64,000 nucleotides of DNA, taken from positions 1 through 64,000 of the forward strand of contig NZ_BAABAQ010000009.1 in NCBI RefSeq assembly GCF_039537505.1. The letters are read 5' to 3'. Positions within the stretch are counted from its first letter, which is position 1. Each line of letters opens with the position of its first letter. Position numbers and translations under genes: made by a program. This document shows, piece by piece, positions 17,852 to 25,251 of this stretch. The DNA is from Streptosporangium oxazolinicum (GTDB lineage: Bacteria > Actinomycetota > Actinomycetes > Streptosporangiales > Streptosporangiaceae). A model generated the notes under the pieces. The model did no database searches, was not told the origin of the DNA, and saw only the letters and a list, made by a program, of their open reading frames with translations.

Positions 17852-19327
17852 ATGAGGTCGGACGGCGTGCTGCCCGTCGAACTGCCCGACGCCGTACGGG
17901 AGGCGCTGCTGGCGCCGCTGGTCGACCACAACTGCCACGGCGTGTGCCGCGACGACCTGACCCGGGCCCGGTTCGAGACGCTGCTCACCGACGCGGGGAC
18001 TCCGGCGCCGCCGGGCACCACCCACTTCGACACCCCCGCGGGCGCCGCGGTCCGCCGCTGGTGCGCCCCCGTCCTCGGCCTCGCCCCGCACGTGCCGCCC
18101 GCCGTCTACCTGGCCCGCAGGATGGAACTCGGCGCGGCCGAGGTGAACCGGCGGCTGCTGGACGCCGCGGGGATCGCCACCTTCCTGTTCGACGGTTCCG
18201 ATGATTCCTACGACCTCGGCGACTTCGGGAAGTCCGGTGACCTCGGCGGTCGCGGTGGTCCTGCTGGTCCCGGCGGTCTCGGGGGCGCCGGAGGTTTTGG
18301 CGTCCTCGGTGGCTCCCGGGGGCCGGAGGGCCCCGGCGCCGTGGATCGTCCGGATCGCCTGAACCGTCCGGACCGCTTCGACGCCGGTCCCGGCGGGGCC
18401 GGAGTATCGCCGCGAACCGAGACGGGCCACGCGGGTGGCACGGGTGGCACGGAGACCGCGCGGGTCGTCCACATCGAGCGGGCCGAGGAGGAGGTCGCCG
18501 GGACCGCCGTCTCGGGAGTCTCCTACATCTCCGCCCTCGTCCAGAACCTCGCCGAGCGGGCCGCCCGCGCCGTCGCCCTGAAATCGGTCACGGCCCACCG
18601 GTCCGGCCACCCCCTCGACCCGGCCAGACCGAGCCGGGGAGCGGTGATCGCGGCGGCCACCCGGCGGCTGGCCTGCCCGGGGGAGGGGCTCACCGACCAG
18701 GTGCTGCTACGCCACCTGCTCTGGACGGCCGTCGACGTGGCCAGGGAGTACGGGCGACCCCTGCAGTTCCACACCGGCCTCGCCCGCCACGGCGCCCACC
18801 CGGGGCGCGACGGCCGGATCACCTCCGGCCGTCGCGGCACCTACGGCGGTGGCGGTTCCGGGGGTTCCGGCCCTTCCGGAGCGCACGCCGGTCCGGGCCG
18901 GAGCACCGACCCCGGCCCGCACGGCGCCGGTCCGGCACCGGTGACCGGCTTCATCGTGGCCGTGCAGCCGGTGGGCGTCCCCGTCGTCCTGCTGCGCTCC
19001 CACCCGTTCCACCGCCAGGCGGCCAGCCTGGCGGGCGCCCTCCCGCACGTCTACGTCGACGTGGGAGCGGCCCTCACCCGCAGCGCCACGGGTTCGGCAG
19101 CGGTCATGGCGGAACTGCTGGAACTCGTCCCGTTCCACAAGCAGCTGTTCGGCTCCGGTGGCCACGGCGTGGCCGAGACCTGCCACCTCGGCGCCCTGCA
19201 CTACCGGCGCGGCCTGGCCGGGGCGCTCGCCGCGCGGCTGGCCGACGGCGAGTGGAGCGCGGCCGACGCCGCCCGGGTGGCCCAGATGATCGGTTCGGGC
19301 AACGCCCGCCGGATATACCGGTTGTGA
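17852..19327 (+). CDS. Amidohydrolase-superfamily protein with apparently lost metal ligands
   Basis: 491 aa from the ATG at 17852 (GGGGAGGAGCGGG upstream). The ends match the FluG-N/nodulin-like amidohydrolase family of actinomycetes: LVDHNCHGVC at the start, then HVYVDVGAALT and GSGNARRIYRL at the end. As I recall it, the family reads DHHCHG, LLHCYP and FSTDAFG at the metal site. Here these are DHNCHG, LLRSHP and GSGGHG, so one His of HxH, a strand His and the conserved Asp are replaced. QFHTG is kept. Two Gly/Pro-rich low-complexity inserts (about residues 130-205 and 330-365) interrupt the fold. It is probably a pseudoenzyme or has changed chemistry. It ends 73 bp before thyX. Confidence 0.75.
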   Translation: MRSDGVLPVELPDAVREALLAPLVDHNCHGVCRDDLTRARFETLLTDAGTPAPPGTTHFDTPAGAAVRRWCAPVLGLAPHVPPAVYLARRMELGAAEVNRRLLDAAGIATFLFDGSDDSYDLGDFGKSGDLGGRGGPAGPGGLGGAGGFGVLGGSRGPEGPGAVDRPDRLNRPDRFDAGPGGAGVSPRTETGHAGGTGGTETARVVHIERAEEEVAGTAVSGVSYISALVQNLAERAARAVALKSVTAHRSGHPLDPARPSRGAVIAAATRRLACPGEGLTDQVLLRHLLWTAVDVAREYGRPLQFHTGLARHGAHPGRDGRITSGRRGTYGGGGSGGSGPSGAHAGPGRSTDPGPHGAGPAPVTGFIVAVQPVGVPVVLLRSHPFHRQAASLAGALPHVYVDVGAALTRSATGSAAVMAELLELVPFHKQLFGSGGHGVAETCHLGALHYRRGLAGALAARLADGEWSAADAARVAQMIGSGNARRIYRL

Positions 19328-19400
19328 CGGGTGCCCGACCCTGGGACGGCTGGGCCCCTGGAATAATGTGGCGACTGCTGGTGCGACGAGGGGGAGCAAG

Positions 19401-21041
19401 GTGACGGACGACGGGGCAGAGGCACGTTTTCTCGACGACGTGACGGTGGAGCTGGTCAAGCACAGTGCCTCCGACACCGACGTGCTCTGGGCCGCGCGGG
19501 TGTCGACCGCCGGGGAGCAGTCCCTGGAGGAGGTCGGCAAGGACCCCGAGCGCTCCAGGGGGCTGCTCAACTTCCTGATGCGCGACCGGCACGGCAGCCC
19601 TTTCGAGCACAACTCAATGACCTTCCTCGTCAGCGCACCAATCTTCGTCTTTCGGGAATTTCATCGCCACAGGGTCGGATGGTGCCTCGCCGGTGATTCC
19701 GAGATCACGCTGGTGAGCGAGAAAGGGCATATCCGTCGGCGGACGATCGAGGAGCTGTATCGCCTCTGGCACCACGGCGTCGAGGACACCCTGCCTCGCA
19801 CCGGAGGAGGAGTGTCGTGGCACAAGAGAGCGGGAAAGTGGAACGCCCAGGTCAGGCATATGAATCAGCTGCACTACCTGGGGTTGTACGACACTCGTGA
19901 ATCCGCTGAGCAGGCGGTGGCCGCCTTCAGGGCGGAGCATCCCTCAAAGCGGTTGCGAAAGCTTGATTCAGTGCGCCGTAACCACGTCCGCTGCTACGAC
20001 GAGACGACCTTGCAGGCTTCACGGGCCAGAATCCTGGACGTCATGGAGTCCGGTGTCAAAAAGCTGATCCGGCTGACCACCGCGAGCGGGCAGGAGCTGA
20101 GGTGCTCGGTGGACCACGCGGTACTCACTCCCCACGGATGGCGGAAAGCCGGAGAGCTGGGGGCCGGGGACGCGCTGATGATCGGGGCCGCCGTTTCCCG
20201 CCCCTCCCAGGCGTTGATTCCCCCGAGCCTGCGTACCGGCATCGGTGTCTGGACCTCCATGCAGCGATTGCGGCTCATCAAGGAGACCGACACGTGTCAT
20301 CTCTGTTCCGGTGACTTCGCGAGAGAGGACCTGGCGCTCGACCATGTGGTCCCTGTCGTCGCCGACCTGTTGAAGGCACTCGACGAGAGCAATCTCGCGC
20401 CCGCCTGCCGGCCCTGTCACCGGAAGAAGAGCAACTCGGAACAGGCACTGGCCAGGCGCGGGGGGAAGATCTCCGTGGCCAAACCGGACTTGATCACTTC
20501 GGTCGAGGACGGCGGCGAGGAGATGACCTACGATCTCTCCGTCGAAGGTCCCTGGCACAATTTCCTGGCCAACGGGATCGTCGTTCACAACTCGTACAAC
20601 GAGGAAAGCGGGCGTTACCGGGAGCTTCAGCCTAATTTTTATGTTCCGGGGGTGGAGCGGAAGCTGGTCCAGGAGGGCCGTCCGGGCAAGTACGTCTTCG
20701 CCGAGGGCAGTGCCGAGCAGCACAAGATCGTCACGGAGGCGATGGAGTCGTCGTACCGGCAGTCCTACGCCGCCTACCAGGAGATGCTGGCGGCCGGGAT
20801 CGCCCGGGAGGTGGCCAGGGCGGTGCTGCCCGTCGGTCTCTTCTCGTCGATGTACGCCACCTGTAACGCGCGCTCGCTCATGCACTTCCTCTCCCTGCGT
20901 ACCAAGAACGAGCAGGCCACGGTGCCCTCGTTCCCGCAGCGTGAGATCGAGATGGTGGCGGAGAAGATGGAGGCGGCCTGGGCGGAGCTGATGCCCCTCA
21001 CGCACGCGGCCTTCGTGGCCGCGGGCAGGGTCGCTCCCTAG
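19401..21041 (+). CDS. thyX: FAD-dependent thymidylate synthase ThyX, interrupted by an intein
   Basis: 546 aa precursor; removing the intein leaves 243 aa, a normal ThyX. ThyX makes dTMP from dUMP using FAD, NADPH and methylene-tetrahydrofolate. The N-extein (1-94) ends FHRHRVGW and the C-extein begins SYNEESGRYR, so splicing rebuilds the ThyX signature, in which the RHR motif and the following Ser bind FAD and dUMP. The intein sits inside this motif, leaving no active enzyme before splicing. The preferred start is GTG 19401 with GGGGGAG 5-8 bp upstream; GTG 19368 has none. thyA is not in the window, so the gene may be essential. Codon bias changes sharply inside the intein. Confidence 0.95.
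   Translation: MTDDGAEARFLDDVTVELVKHSASDTDVLWAARVSTAGEQSLEEVGKDPERSRGLLNFLMRDRHGSPFEHNSMTFLVSAPIFVFREFHRHRVGWCLAGDSEITLVSEKGHIRRRTIEELYRLWHHGVEDTLPRTGGGVSWHKRAGKWNAQVRHMNQLHYLGLYDTRESAEQAVAAFRAEHPSKRLRKLDSVRRNHVRCYDETTLQASRARILDVMESGVKKLIRLTTASGQELRCSVDHAVLTPHGWRKAGELGAGDALMIGAAVSRPSQALIPPSLRTGIGVWTSMQRLRLIKETDTCHLCSGDFAREDLALDHVVPVVADLLKALDESNLAPACRPCHRKKSNSEQALARRGGKISVAKPDLITSVEDGGEEMTYDLSVEGPWHNFLANGIVVHNSYNEESGRYRELQPNFYVPGVERKLVQEGRPGKYVFAEGSAEQHKIVTEAMESSYRQSYAAYQEMLAAGIAREVARAVLPVGLFSSMYATCNARSLMHFLSLRTKNEQATVPSFPQREIEMVAEKMEAAWAELMPLTHAAFVAAGRVAP
19683..20591 (+). mobile_element. ThyX intein with AP2-like and HNH homing endonuclease segments
   Basis: 303 aa. Splicing block A starts CLAGDSEITL (Cys1). 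Block B is CSVDHAVLTPHGW with the conserved His. Blocks F/G are YDLSVEGPWHNFLANGIVVHN, ending in His-Asn before Ser+1, so all splicing residues are present. Between A and B, GVSWHKRAGKWNAQV then LHYLGLYDTRESAEQAVAAF (about 19812-19940) matches the pattern of an AP2/ERF DNA-binding domain. Between B and F, CHLC..LDHVVPV..LAPACRPCHRKKSN (about 20295-20436) is an HNH nuclease with two CxxC zinc pairs. GC is visibly lower than in the flanking gene, consistent with transfer. Confidence 0.92.
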
Positions 21042-21129
21042 AGGCGTCCGCAGAGGCGTCCGCCGGGTGCGCGGGCCGGAGGGTTGCCGCCCGTGGGCTC
21101 CCCGTCGTCGTCGCGTCCGGCGCGGGTAG

Positions 21130-21459
21130 TCAGCCCGTCGTCTCCTGGCGGCGGGAGAGGGCGGGCAGGACGAAGATCTCGGCGCCCGGGGGCAGCGCGC
21201 AGTCGAGGCCGCCGAGGTGCCGGGCGTTCTCGCCGCAGACGAACATGCTGATGTGGCGGCGGATGCCCCCGTAGTCGTCGCGGAGCCGCTGCTCCAGGGA
21301 CGGGTGCGTGCGGCGGAGCATGTCGAGGGCGGAGCCCAGCGTGGGGTGGCCGTCGTCGTGGTCGGCGATGGCGAAGACGCGGATCTCGGTGGTCTCGCCC
21401 GCCCAGTGCCGCAGCGTGGGGGGAAGCATGAAGGTCACGAGGGTGACGGGTCTGGCCAT
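21130..21459 (-). CDS. MoaD/ThiS family ubiquitin-like protein
   Basis: 109 aa from the ATG at 21459. The sequence VTFMLPPTLRHWAG, then LGSALDMLRRTHPSLEQRL, FVCGENARHLGGLDCALPPGAEIFVLPALS follows the beta-grasp pattern of MoaD/ThiS sulfur carriers. These normally end in Gly-Gly; this one ends RRQETTG, so it may not carry sulfur as such, or it may need trimming. The same frame stays open upstream to 21735 and there is a strong AAGGAG site before an ATG at 21729, but that extension is Pro/His-rich and unlike the family. The true start is uncertain. Function unknown. Confidence 0.65.
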   Translation of the reverse strand: MARPVTLVTFMLPPTLRHWAGETTEIRVFAIADHDDGHPTLGSALDMLRRTHPSLEQRLRDDYGGIRRHISMFVCGENARHLGGLDCALPPGAEIFVLPALSRRQETTG

Positions 21460-21835
21460 CGGCTCAGAGCACCGTGTCGCGCCGGGCGGGCACGCCCGGG
21501 GGCCTGGACGGCGGGTGCGGTGGCCGGCTGGTCGCCGGTCGGCCGGATGCCGGGGGCGGGCGTCGCCCTCACCGCGGAAGGGCCACCGCCGGTGGAGGGG
21601 ACCGGGGGCGGGTCCGTGCGGGTGGACGGACCCGGCCGGGGGGCCGGGCGGCTGACGATGGTGGCGGACGGGTCCGTGCGGGTGGCGGTCGGGAGGGGGG
21701 CACGGGCTGTGAGGGGGGCCGTCGTGCATGACCATCTCCTTTCGGATTGGGCCTCATGCTGCCATGTCACGCCGCGTCCCGCCGTGCTCTATAAAATTTG
21801 GGTGATCAGTTCGGGGTGTTAATCCCGAATGTCGT
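21460..21835. other. Region between the MoaD-like gene and the flavohaemoglobin gene
   Basis: 376 bp. 21460-21735 is open in two minus-strand frames with Pro-rich translations; an AAGGAG site precedes ATG 21729. One frame would extend the MoaD-like protein, the other (stop at 21435) would give a Thr/Pro-rich peptide. Neither resembles a known protein. 21780-21835 is AT-rich and holds the terminator of the flavohaemoglobin gene. Confidence 0.4.
21810..21829 (-). terminator. Terminator after the flavohaemoglobin gene
   Basis: TTCGGG, an 8-base loop, CCCGAA just past the stop codon of the minus-strand gene. On that strand it is followed within 15 bases by AAATTTTATAG. The stem is short but the position is right. 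Confidence 0.5.
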
Positions 21836-22951
21836 TCAGGGCTCACCCGGCACGATGTCCCGGTGGATCTGGGCCGGTGGTGTTCCGCCCCGCTGGAGTC
21901 TGCGGACCGTCTCGTTGACCATGGCGGTCGGGCCGCAGACGTAGGCCTCGTGCCCGGCCCACGAGTGGAACCGTTCCATCGCGTCGGGCACCTTGCCGCG
22001 CATGCCGTCGTACCCCGGTTCCTCGGAGACCACGGGCAGCACCCGCAGCCGCGGGAAGGCCGCCTCCATCCGTACCAGGTCGGTCAGGTCGTAGAGCTCG
22101 GCGGCCGTGCGGGCTCCGTACAGCAGGTGGATGTTGGGGCGGCGCCCGGAGCCGATCACGTGCTCCAGGATGGCCTTGATCGGGGCCAGGCCGGTGCCGC
22201 CCGCCACGCACAGGATGTCGCGCTCCGAGTCGGCGGGCACCATGGTGCCGATCGGGGGGCCCAGCGTCACGGTGTCGCCGATCCGGGTGTGCCGGACCAG
22301 CGCGGTGGAGACCCAGCCACCGGTGATCGCGCGGACGTGCAGGCGGACGGTGTTGTCGTCCCGGGGCGCGTTCGCGATGGAGAACGTGCGCCAGACGCGC
22401 GGCCAGCGCGCGGTCTGCACGTTGACGTACTGGCCGGGCGTGTAGGGCAGCTCCTGGTCGAGCCGCAGGGTGATCACCGCGATGTCCGGCGTGCGGAGCT
22501 CGTGGTCGATCACCTCGGCCAGCCACCAGGCGGGCGACACCCCCGCGTCCGACTCGGCTGAGTCGATCATGAGATTGGCGGCGGCGGTGTACGCGGCCAC
22601 CCACGCCGCCTCGATCTCGGTGTCCCAGATCTCGGCGGCGAAGCGCCGGATCGTGGCGAGGAGCGCGTTGCCGACCGCGGTGTAGTGCTCGGCGAGCACC
22701 CCGTACTTGCGGTGGTCACGGCCGAGCTGGCCGAGGAACGACGCCAGGCTGCCGGGACTGTCCAGACTCCAGACGATCCTGGTCAGCGCGCTGAACAAGC
22801 GGTCGCGCTGGACGTCCATCGCCGGGGGGAACATCGCCCGCAGGTGCGGGCTCTCGGCGAACAGGCGTCCGTAGAAGTACGCCGCGGCCTTGTCCGCGGC
22901 GGGTTCGACGACGGCGTAGCTTTCCTTGACGAGACGCGGATTCAAAGACAT
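21836..22951 (-). CDS. Flavohaemoprotein (globin-reductase fusion, nitric oxide dioxygenase type)
   Basis: 371 aa. Residues 1-135 form a globin with the proximal His89 in VLAEHYTAVG and a Tyr in AAYFYGRLF at the B10 region. Residues 150-371 form a ferredoxin-NADP reductase-like part: RTFSIAN (FAD binding), GGTGLAPIKAILEH (NAD binding) and YVCGPTAMV. This architecture oxidises NO to nitrate using oxygen and NAD(P)H. The total is about 30 residues shorter than E. coli Hmp, as in other actinobacterial short forms. It is a single gene with an AT-rich upstream region containing a DevR-like box. A sulfide or redox-sensing role cannot be excluded. Confidence 0.92.
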   Translation of the reverse strand: MSLNPRLVKESYAVVEPAADKAAAYFYGRLFAESPHLRAMFPPAMDVQRDRLFSALTRIVWSLDSPGSLASFLGQLGRDHRKYGVLAEHYTAVGNALLATIRRFAAEIWDTEIEAAWVAAYTAAANLMIDSAESDAGVSPAWWLAEVIDHELRTPDIAVITLRLDQELPYTPGQYVNVQTARWPRVWRTFSIANAPRDDNTVRLHVRAITGGWVSTALVRHTRIGDTVTLGPPIGTMVPADSERDILCVAGGTGLAPIKAILEHVIGSGRRPNIHLLYGARTAAELYDLTDLVRMEAAFPRLRVLPVVSEEPGYDGMRGKVPDAMERFHSWAGHEAYVCGPTAMVNETVRRLQRGGTPPAQIHRDIVPGEP

Positions 22952-22975
22952 TTAACGAACCCACCCTAATTGACC

Positions 22976-22987
22976 GGATCAAAGTCC
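22976..22987. promoter_or_regulatory. DevR/DosR-like box before the flavohaemoglobin gene
   Basis: On the gene's strand this reads GGACTTTGATCC, matching 10 of 12 positions of the DosR core GGACTTTAGTCC known from mycobacteria. It lies 25-36 bp before the start codon. Control of an NO-detoxifying globin by a hypoxia/NO regulator would make sense, but a single imperfect site is weak evidence. Confidence 0.3.
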
Positions 22988-23403
22988 GATCACGCAGATC
23001 CACCTCCCTGACGGCTCCGGGTGACGAGTGACCGGGAGCCCCGGCTCACCTGGTCCCTCGAATTTGAGTCTTCCATCACCATGTAGACGTCACAACCGTT
23101 TCTCAGCAATATGGTGGGAAATCTAACTATCCGTAATTGGAAAGTTATTTTGCGTGACCAACTAATCGATGGCGATCTGGAGAGGCGAGAAATAATCACG
23201 TTCATTCTGAATGGGAAATTTACTGGTCGTAAGCTTTGTGGTCATGTCGGAGTTCCAGGTCGTGGGCGAGGAGAGCTCTCCTGGGGGTGAGGGTTGCGGG
23301 CTCCTGGCGAGACGACACTGATACCTCAGATGTGTGACATGACCGAAATGGAGTGCGTCATGATAGAGGAGCTGTTGGAGAGGGGATCGGTGCTGTCCGA
23401 AAC

Positions 23404-23417
23404 AGGTGGCGCCACCT
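23404..23417. promoter_or_regulatory. 14-bp perfect palindrome before the amidotransferase-like gene
   Basis: AGGTGGCGCCACCT, 24 bp before the ATG at 23442. It could be an operator for a dimeric repressor, or form an RNA hairpin next to the ribosome site. A different 14-bp palindrome lies at 23269. Confidence 0.45.
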
Positions 23418-23441
23418 CGCGCACGCCCCCCTGGAGAACGC

Positions 23442-24128
23442 ATGCCCCGACCCTTGATCGGTATCACCGCCTACCTTGAGGCCGCCCGCTGGGGTGACTG
23501 GGTCAGGGAGGCCGTCCTGTCACCCCCTTCCTACGCGCGGGCCGTCGAGAAGGCGGGCGGCGCCCCGGTGCTGCTGCCCCCGCTCAACCTCGGCGGGATC
23601 GACGACTACGTCCGCGGCCTGTCCGGCGTGATCCTCGCCGGCGGGGGCGAGCTCGACCCCTCCCTGTACGGGGCCGCCCGCGAGGAGCGCGTCAGGGACC
23701 CCCAGCCGCACCGCGACCGCTTCGAGCTCGCGCTGGCCCGCGCCGCCGTCGGGGCCGACCTGCCGCTGCTCGCCTCGGGACGGGGCATGCACGTCCTGAA
23801 CGTCGCCCAGGGCGGGACCCTGATCCCCTGGCTTCCCGAGGTGGTCGACCACGACCGCCACGCCGCCTCCCAGGCGCACCGCATCCAGATCAGCGTCTCC
23901 AGCAAGCTCGGCAAGACGTTGGGCGACACGGCCGAGGTGACCGCGCCCCATCACCAGGCCGTCAAACGGCTGGGCACCGGCCTGCTCGCCGTGGCCTGGG
24001 CCGACGACCAGATCGTCGAGGGCGTCGAGCTGCAGGGGCACCGGTTCGGCGTCGGTGTGCAGTGGAACCCCGCGCGTGCCGGGGACAACCGGCTCGTCGA
24101 GGCCCTGGTCGAGGCCGCCCGCCACTGA
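23442..24128 (+). CDS. Class I glutamine amidotransferase-like protein (PuuD family) lacking the catalytic triad
   Basis: 228 aa, matching gamma-glutamyl-GABA hydrolases over the full length: PLIGITAYLEAARWG, GVILAGGGELDPSLYG, GMHVLNVAQGGTL. The family nucleophile in GxCRGMQ is replaced: here ASGRGMH has Gly113 where Cys should be. The family VQWHPE box reads VQWNPA, so the His and Glu are Asn209 and Ala211. All three catalytic residues are gone while the scaffold is intact and open. It is therefore probably a binding or regulatory protein, not a hydrolase. The ATG follows CTGGAGAACG. A 14-bp tandem repeat starts at its stop codon. Confidence 0.85.
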   Translation: MPRPLIGITAYLEAARWGDWVREAVLSPPSYARAVEKAGGAPVLLPPLNLGGIDDYVRGLSGVILAGGGELDPSLYGAAREERVRDPQPHRDRFELALARAAVGADLPLLASGRGMHVLNVAQGGTLIPWLPEVVDHDRHAASQAHRIQISVSSKLGKTLGDTAEVTAPHHQAVKRLGTGLLAVAWADDQIVEGVELQGHRFGVGVQWNPARAGDNRLVEALVEAARH

Positions 24129-24132
24129 CGTC

Positions 24133-24202
24133 CGGGCACTGACGTCCGCGCGCTAACACTCGCGCGCTAACGCCCGCGCGCTGACGCCCGCGCGCTGACG
24201 CC
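24133..24202. repeat. Tandem 14-bp repeat, five copies
   Basis: Units of 14 bp: CGGGCACTGACGTC, CGCGCGCTAACACT, CGCGCGCTAACGCC, then CGCGCGCTGACGCC twice. A sixth degenerate unit covers the stop codon of the preceding gene. Such arrays change copy number by slippage. It ends about 30 bp before the esterase start. Confidence 0.85.
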
Positions 24203-24234
24203 GTGCCGGGGGTCCGGCGGGTAAAGTGCCGATC

Positions 24235-25149
24235 ATGCCGTTGCACCCGCAGGCCGAGGCCTACCTGAAGCTCTTCCAGACGGATCTCGGTGCCCCTCTC
24301 GCCACGCTCACGCACGAGATGATCGCCGAGTTGCGGACCCTCGACGGTTTCGCCGAGCAGCGCGGTCCGATCGTTCCCCTCCCGCTGGTCAGGGACGACG
24401 TCGCCGAGGGCGTGCCGGTCCGCGTCTACCGGCCGGAGGAGGGCGACCGCCCTCTCCCCGCGATCGTCTACTTCCACGGCGGAGGCTGGGTCTTCGGAAG
24501 CGTCGAACGCAACGACGCCCTCGGCCGCGACCTCGCGGTGCGCAACGGGGCGGTCGTGATCTCGGTCGACTACCGGCTCGCGCCCCACCATCCCTTCCCC
24601 GCGGCGGCCGACGACGCGTGGAGCGTCGTCCAGGACGTCTTCGCCCGACCCGGCGCCTACGGTGCCGACCCGGAGCGCATCGCGGTCTGCGGCGACAGCG
24701 CCGGGGGCAACGTCGCGGCCGTGGCCGCCTGGCGGGCCAGGGACGCCGGGCTCGGGCTGGCCCACCAGCTGCTCGTCTACCCGGTGGCCGACGTGGCCAT
24801 GGACACCGAGAGCTACCGCACCTACGCCACCGGCTTCGGGCTCGGCGCCGATGAGATGGCCTGGTTCGTCGCGCAGTACGGCGGCGACCCGGCCGACCCC
24901 CGGCTGGCCCCGGCCCGGCTCGCCGACAAGTCCGGCCTGGCCCCGGCGACGGTGATCGTCGCCGAGTGCGACCCGCTCTGCGACGAGGGCGAGGAGTACG
25001 CCGCCCAGCTCGCCGCGGCCGGGGTGCCGGTCGAGGTGAGGAGGTACGACGGGGCCATCCACGGCTTCTTCGGACTGCCGGGCTTCTTCGACCAGGCGAT
25101 AGAGGCGCGCGAGTACGCCGCGGCCCGTCTCGCGGAGGCCTTCCGGTAG
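24235..25149 (+). CDS. Alpha/beta hydrolase, hormone-sensitive lipase (HSL) family esterase
   Basis: 304 aa. HSL-family motifs are complete: the oxyanion HGGG in YFHGGGWVFGS (about residue 80), GDSAGG with the nucleophile Ser (about 155), the Asp in AECDPLCDEGE (about 245) and His in AIHGFFG (about 275). It is a cytoplasmic carboxylesterase for short acyl esters or similar substrates. ATG 24235 lacks a ribosome site but has TAAAGT 7-12 bp upstream, which would serve as a -10 box of a leaderless transcript; GTG 24226 is the alternative. Confidence 0.9.
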   Translation: MPLHPQAEAYLKLFQTDLGAPLATLTHEMIAELRTLDGFAEQRGPIVPLPLVRDDVAEGVPVRVYRPEEGDRPLPAIVYFHGGGWVFGSVERNDALGRDLAVRNGAVVISVDYRLAPHHPFPAAADDAWSVVQDVFARPGAYGADPERIAVCGDSAGGNVAAVAAWRARDAGLGLAHQLLVYPVADVAMDTESYRTYATGFGLGADEMAWFVAQYGGDPADPRLAPARLADKSGLAPATVIVAECDPLCDEGEEYAAQLAAAGVPVEVRRYDGAIHGFFGLPGFFDQAIEAREYAAARLAEAFR

Positions 25150-25173
25150 GCGGAGCCTTTCCGGTATGAGACA

Positions 25174-25192
25174 GGGCCGGTGTCATCGGCCC
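25174..25192. terminator. Hairpin between convergent genes
   Basis: GGGCCG, 7-base loop, CGGCCC between the ends of the esterase gene (+) and the SRPBCC gene (-). No T-run, so termination is probable rather than certain. Confidence 0.45.
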
Positions 25193-25251
25193 CGTACGGG
25201 GTGGAAGCGTTCGCGCGAGGGGGCCGGGAGAGGCCGGGGCGCGGCGCCCGG

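Larger units (their letters stand above)
22952..23441. other. AT-rich intergenic island with palindromes
   Basis: 490 bp between divergent genes. 22952-23260 is the least GC-rich stretch in the window, with runs such as TAATTGGAAAGTTATTTTG. No frame on either strand looks like a real protein. It contains a DevR-like half-palindrome at 22976-22987, a perfect 14-bp palindrome AGGAGAGCTCTCCT at 23269-23282 and another, AGGTGGCGCCACCT, at 23404-23417. Confidence 0.55.

Noticed and set aside
21435..21770. Thr/Pro-rich minus-strand frame
   Set aside because: It has no ribosome site or signal sequence and overlaps the better supported MoaD-like frame.
23330..23479. 49-codon frame (MCDMTEMECVMIEELL...) before the amidotransferase-like gene
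   Set aside because: No ribosome site, overlaps the next gene in another frame, and no recognisable precursor or leader features.
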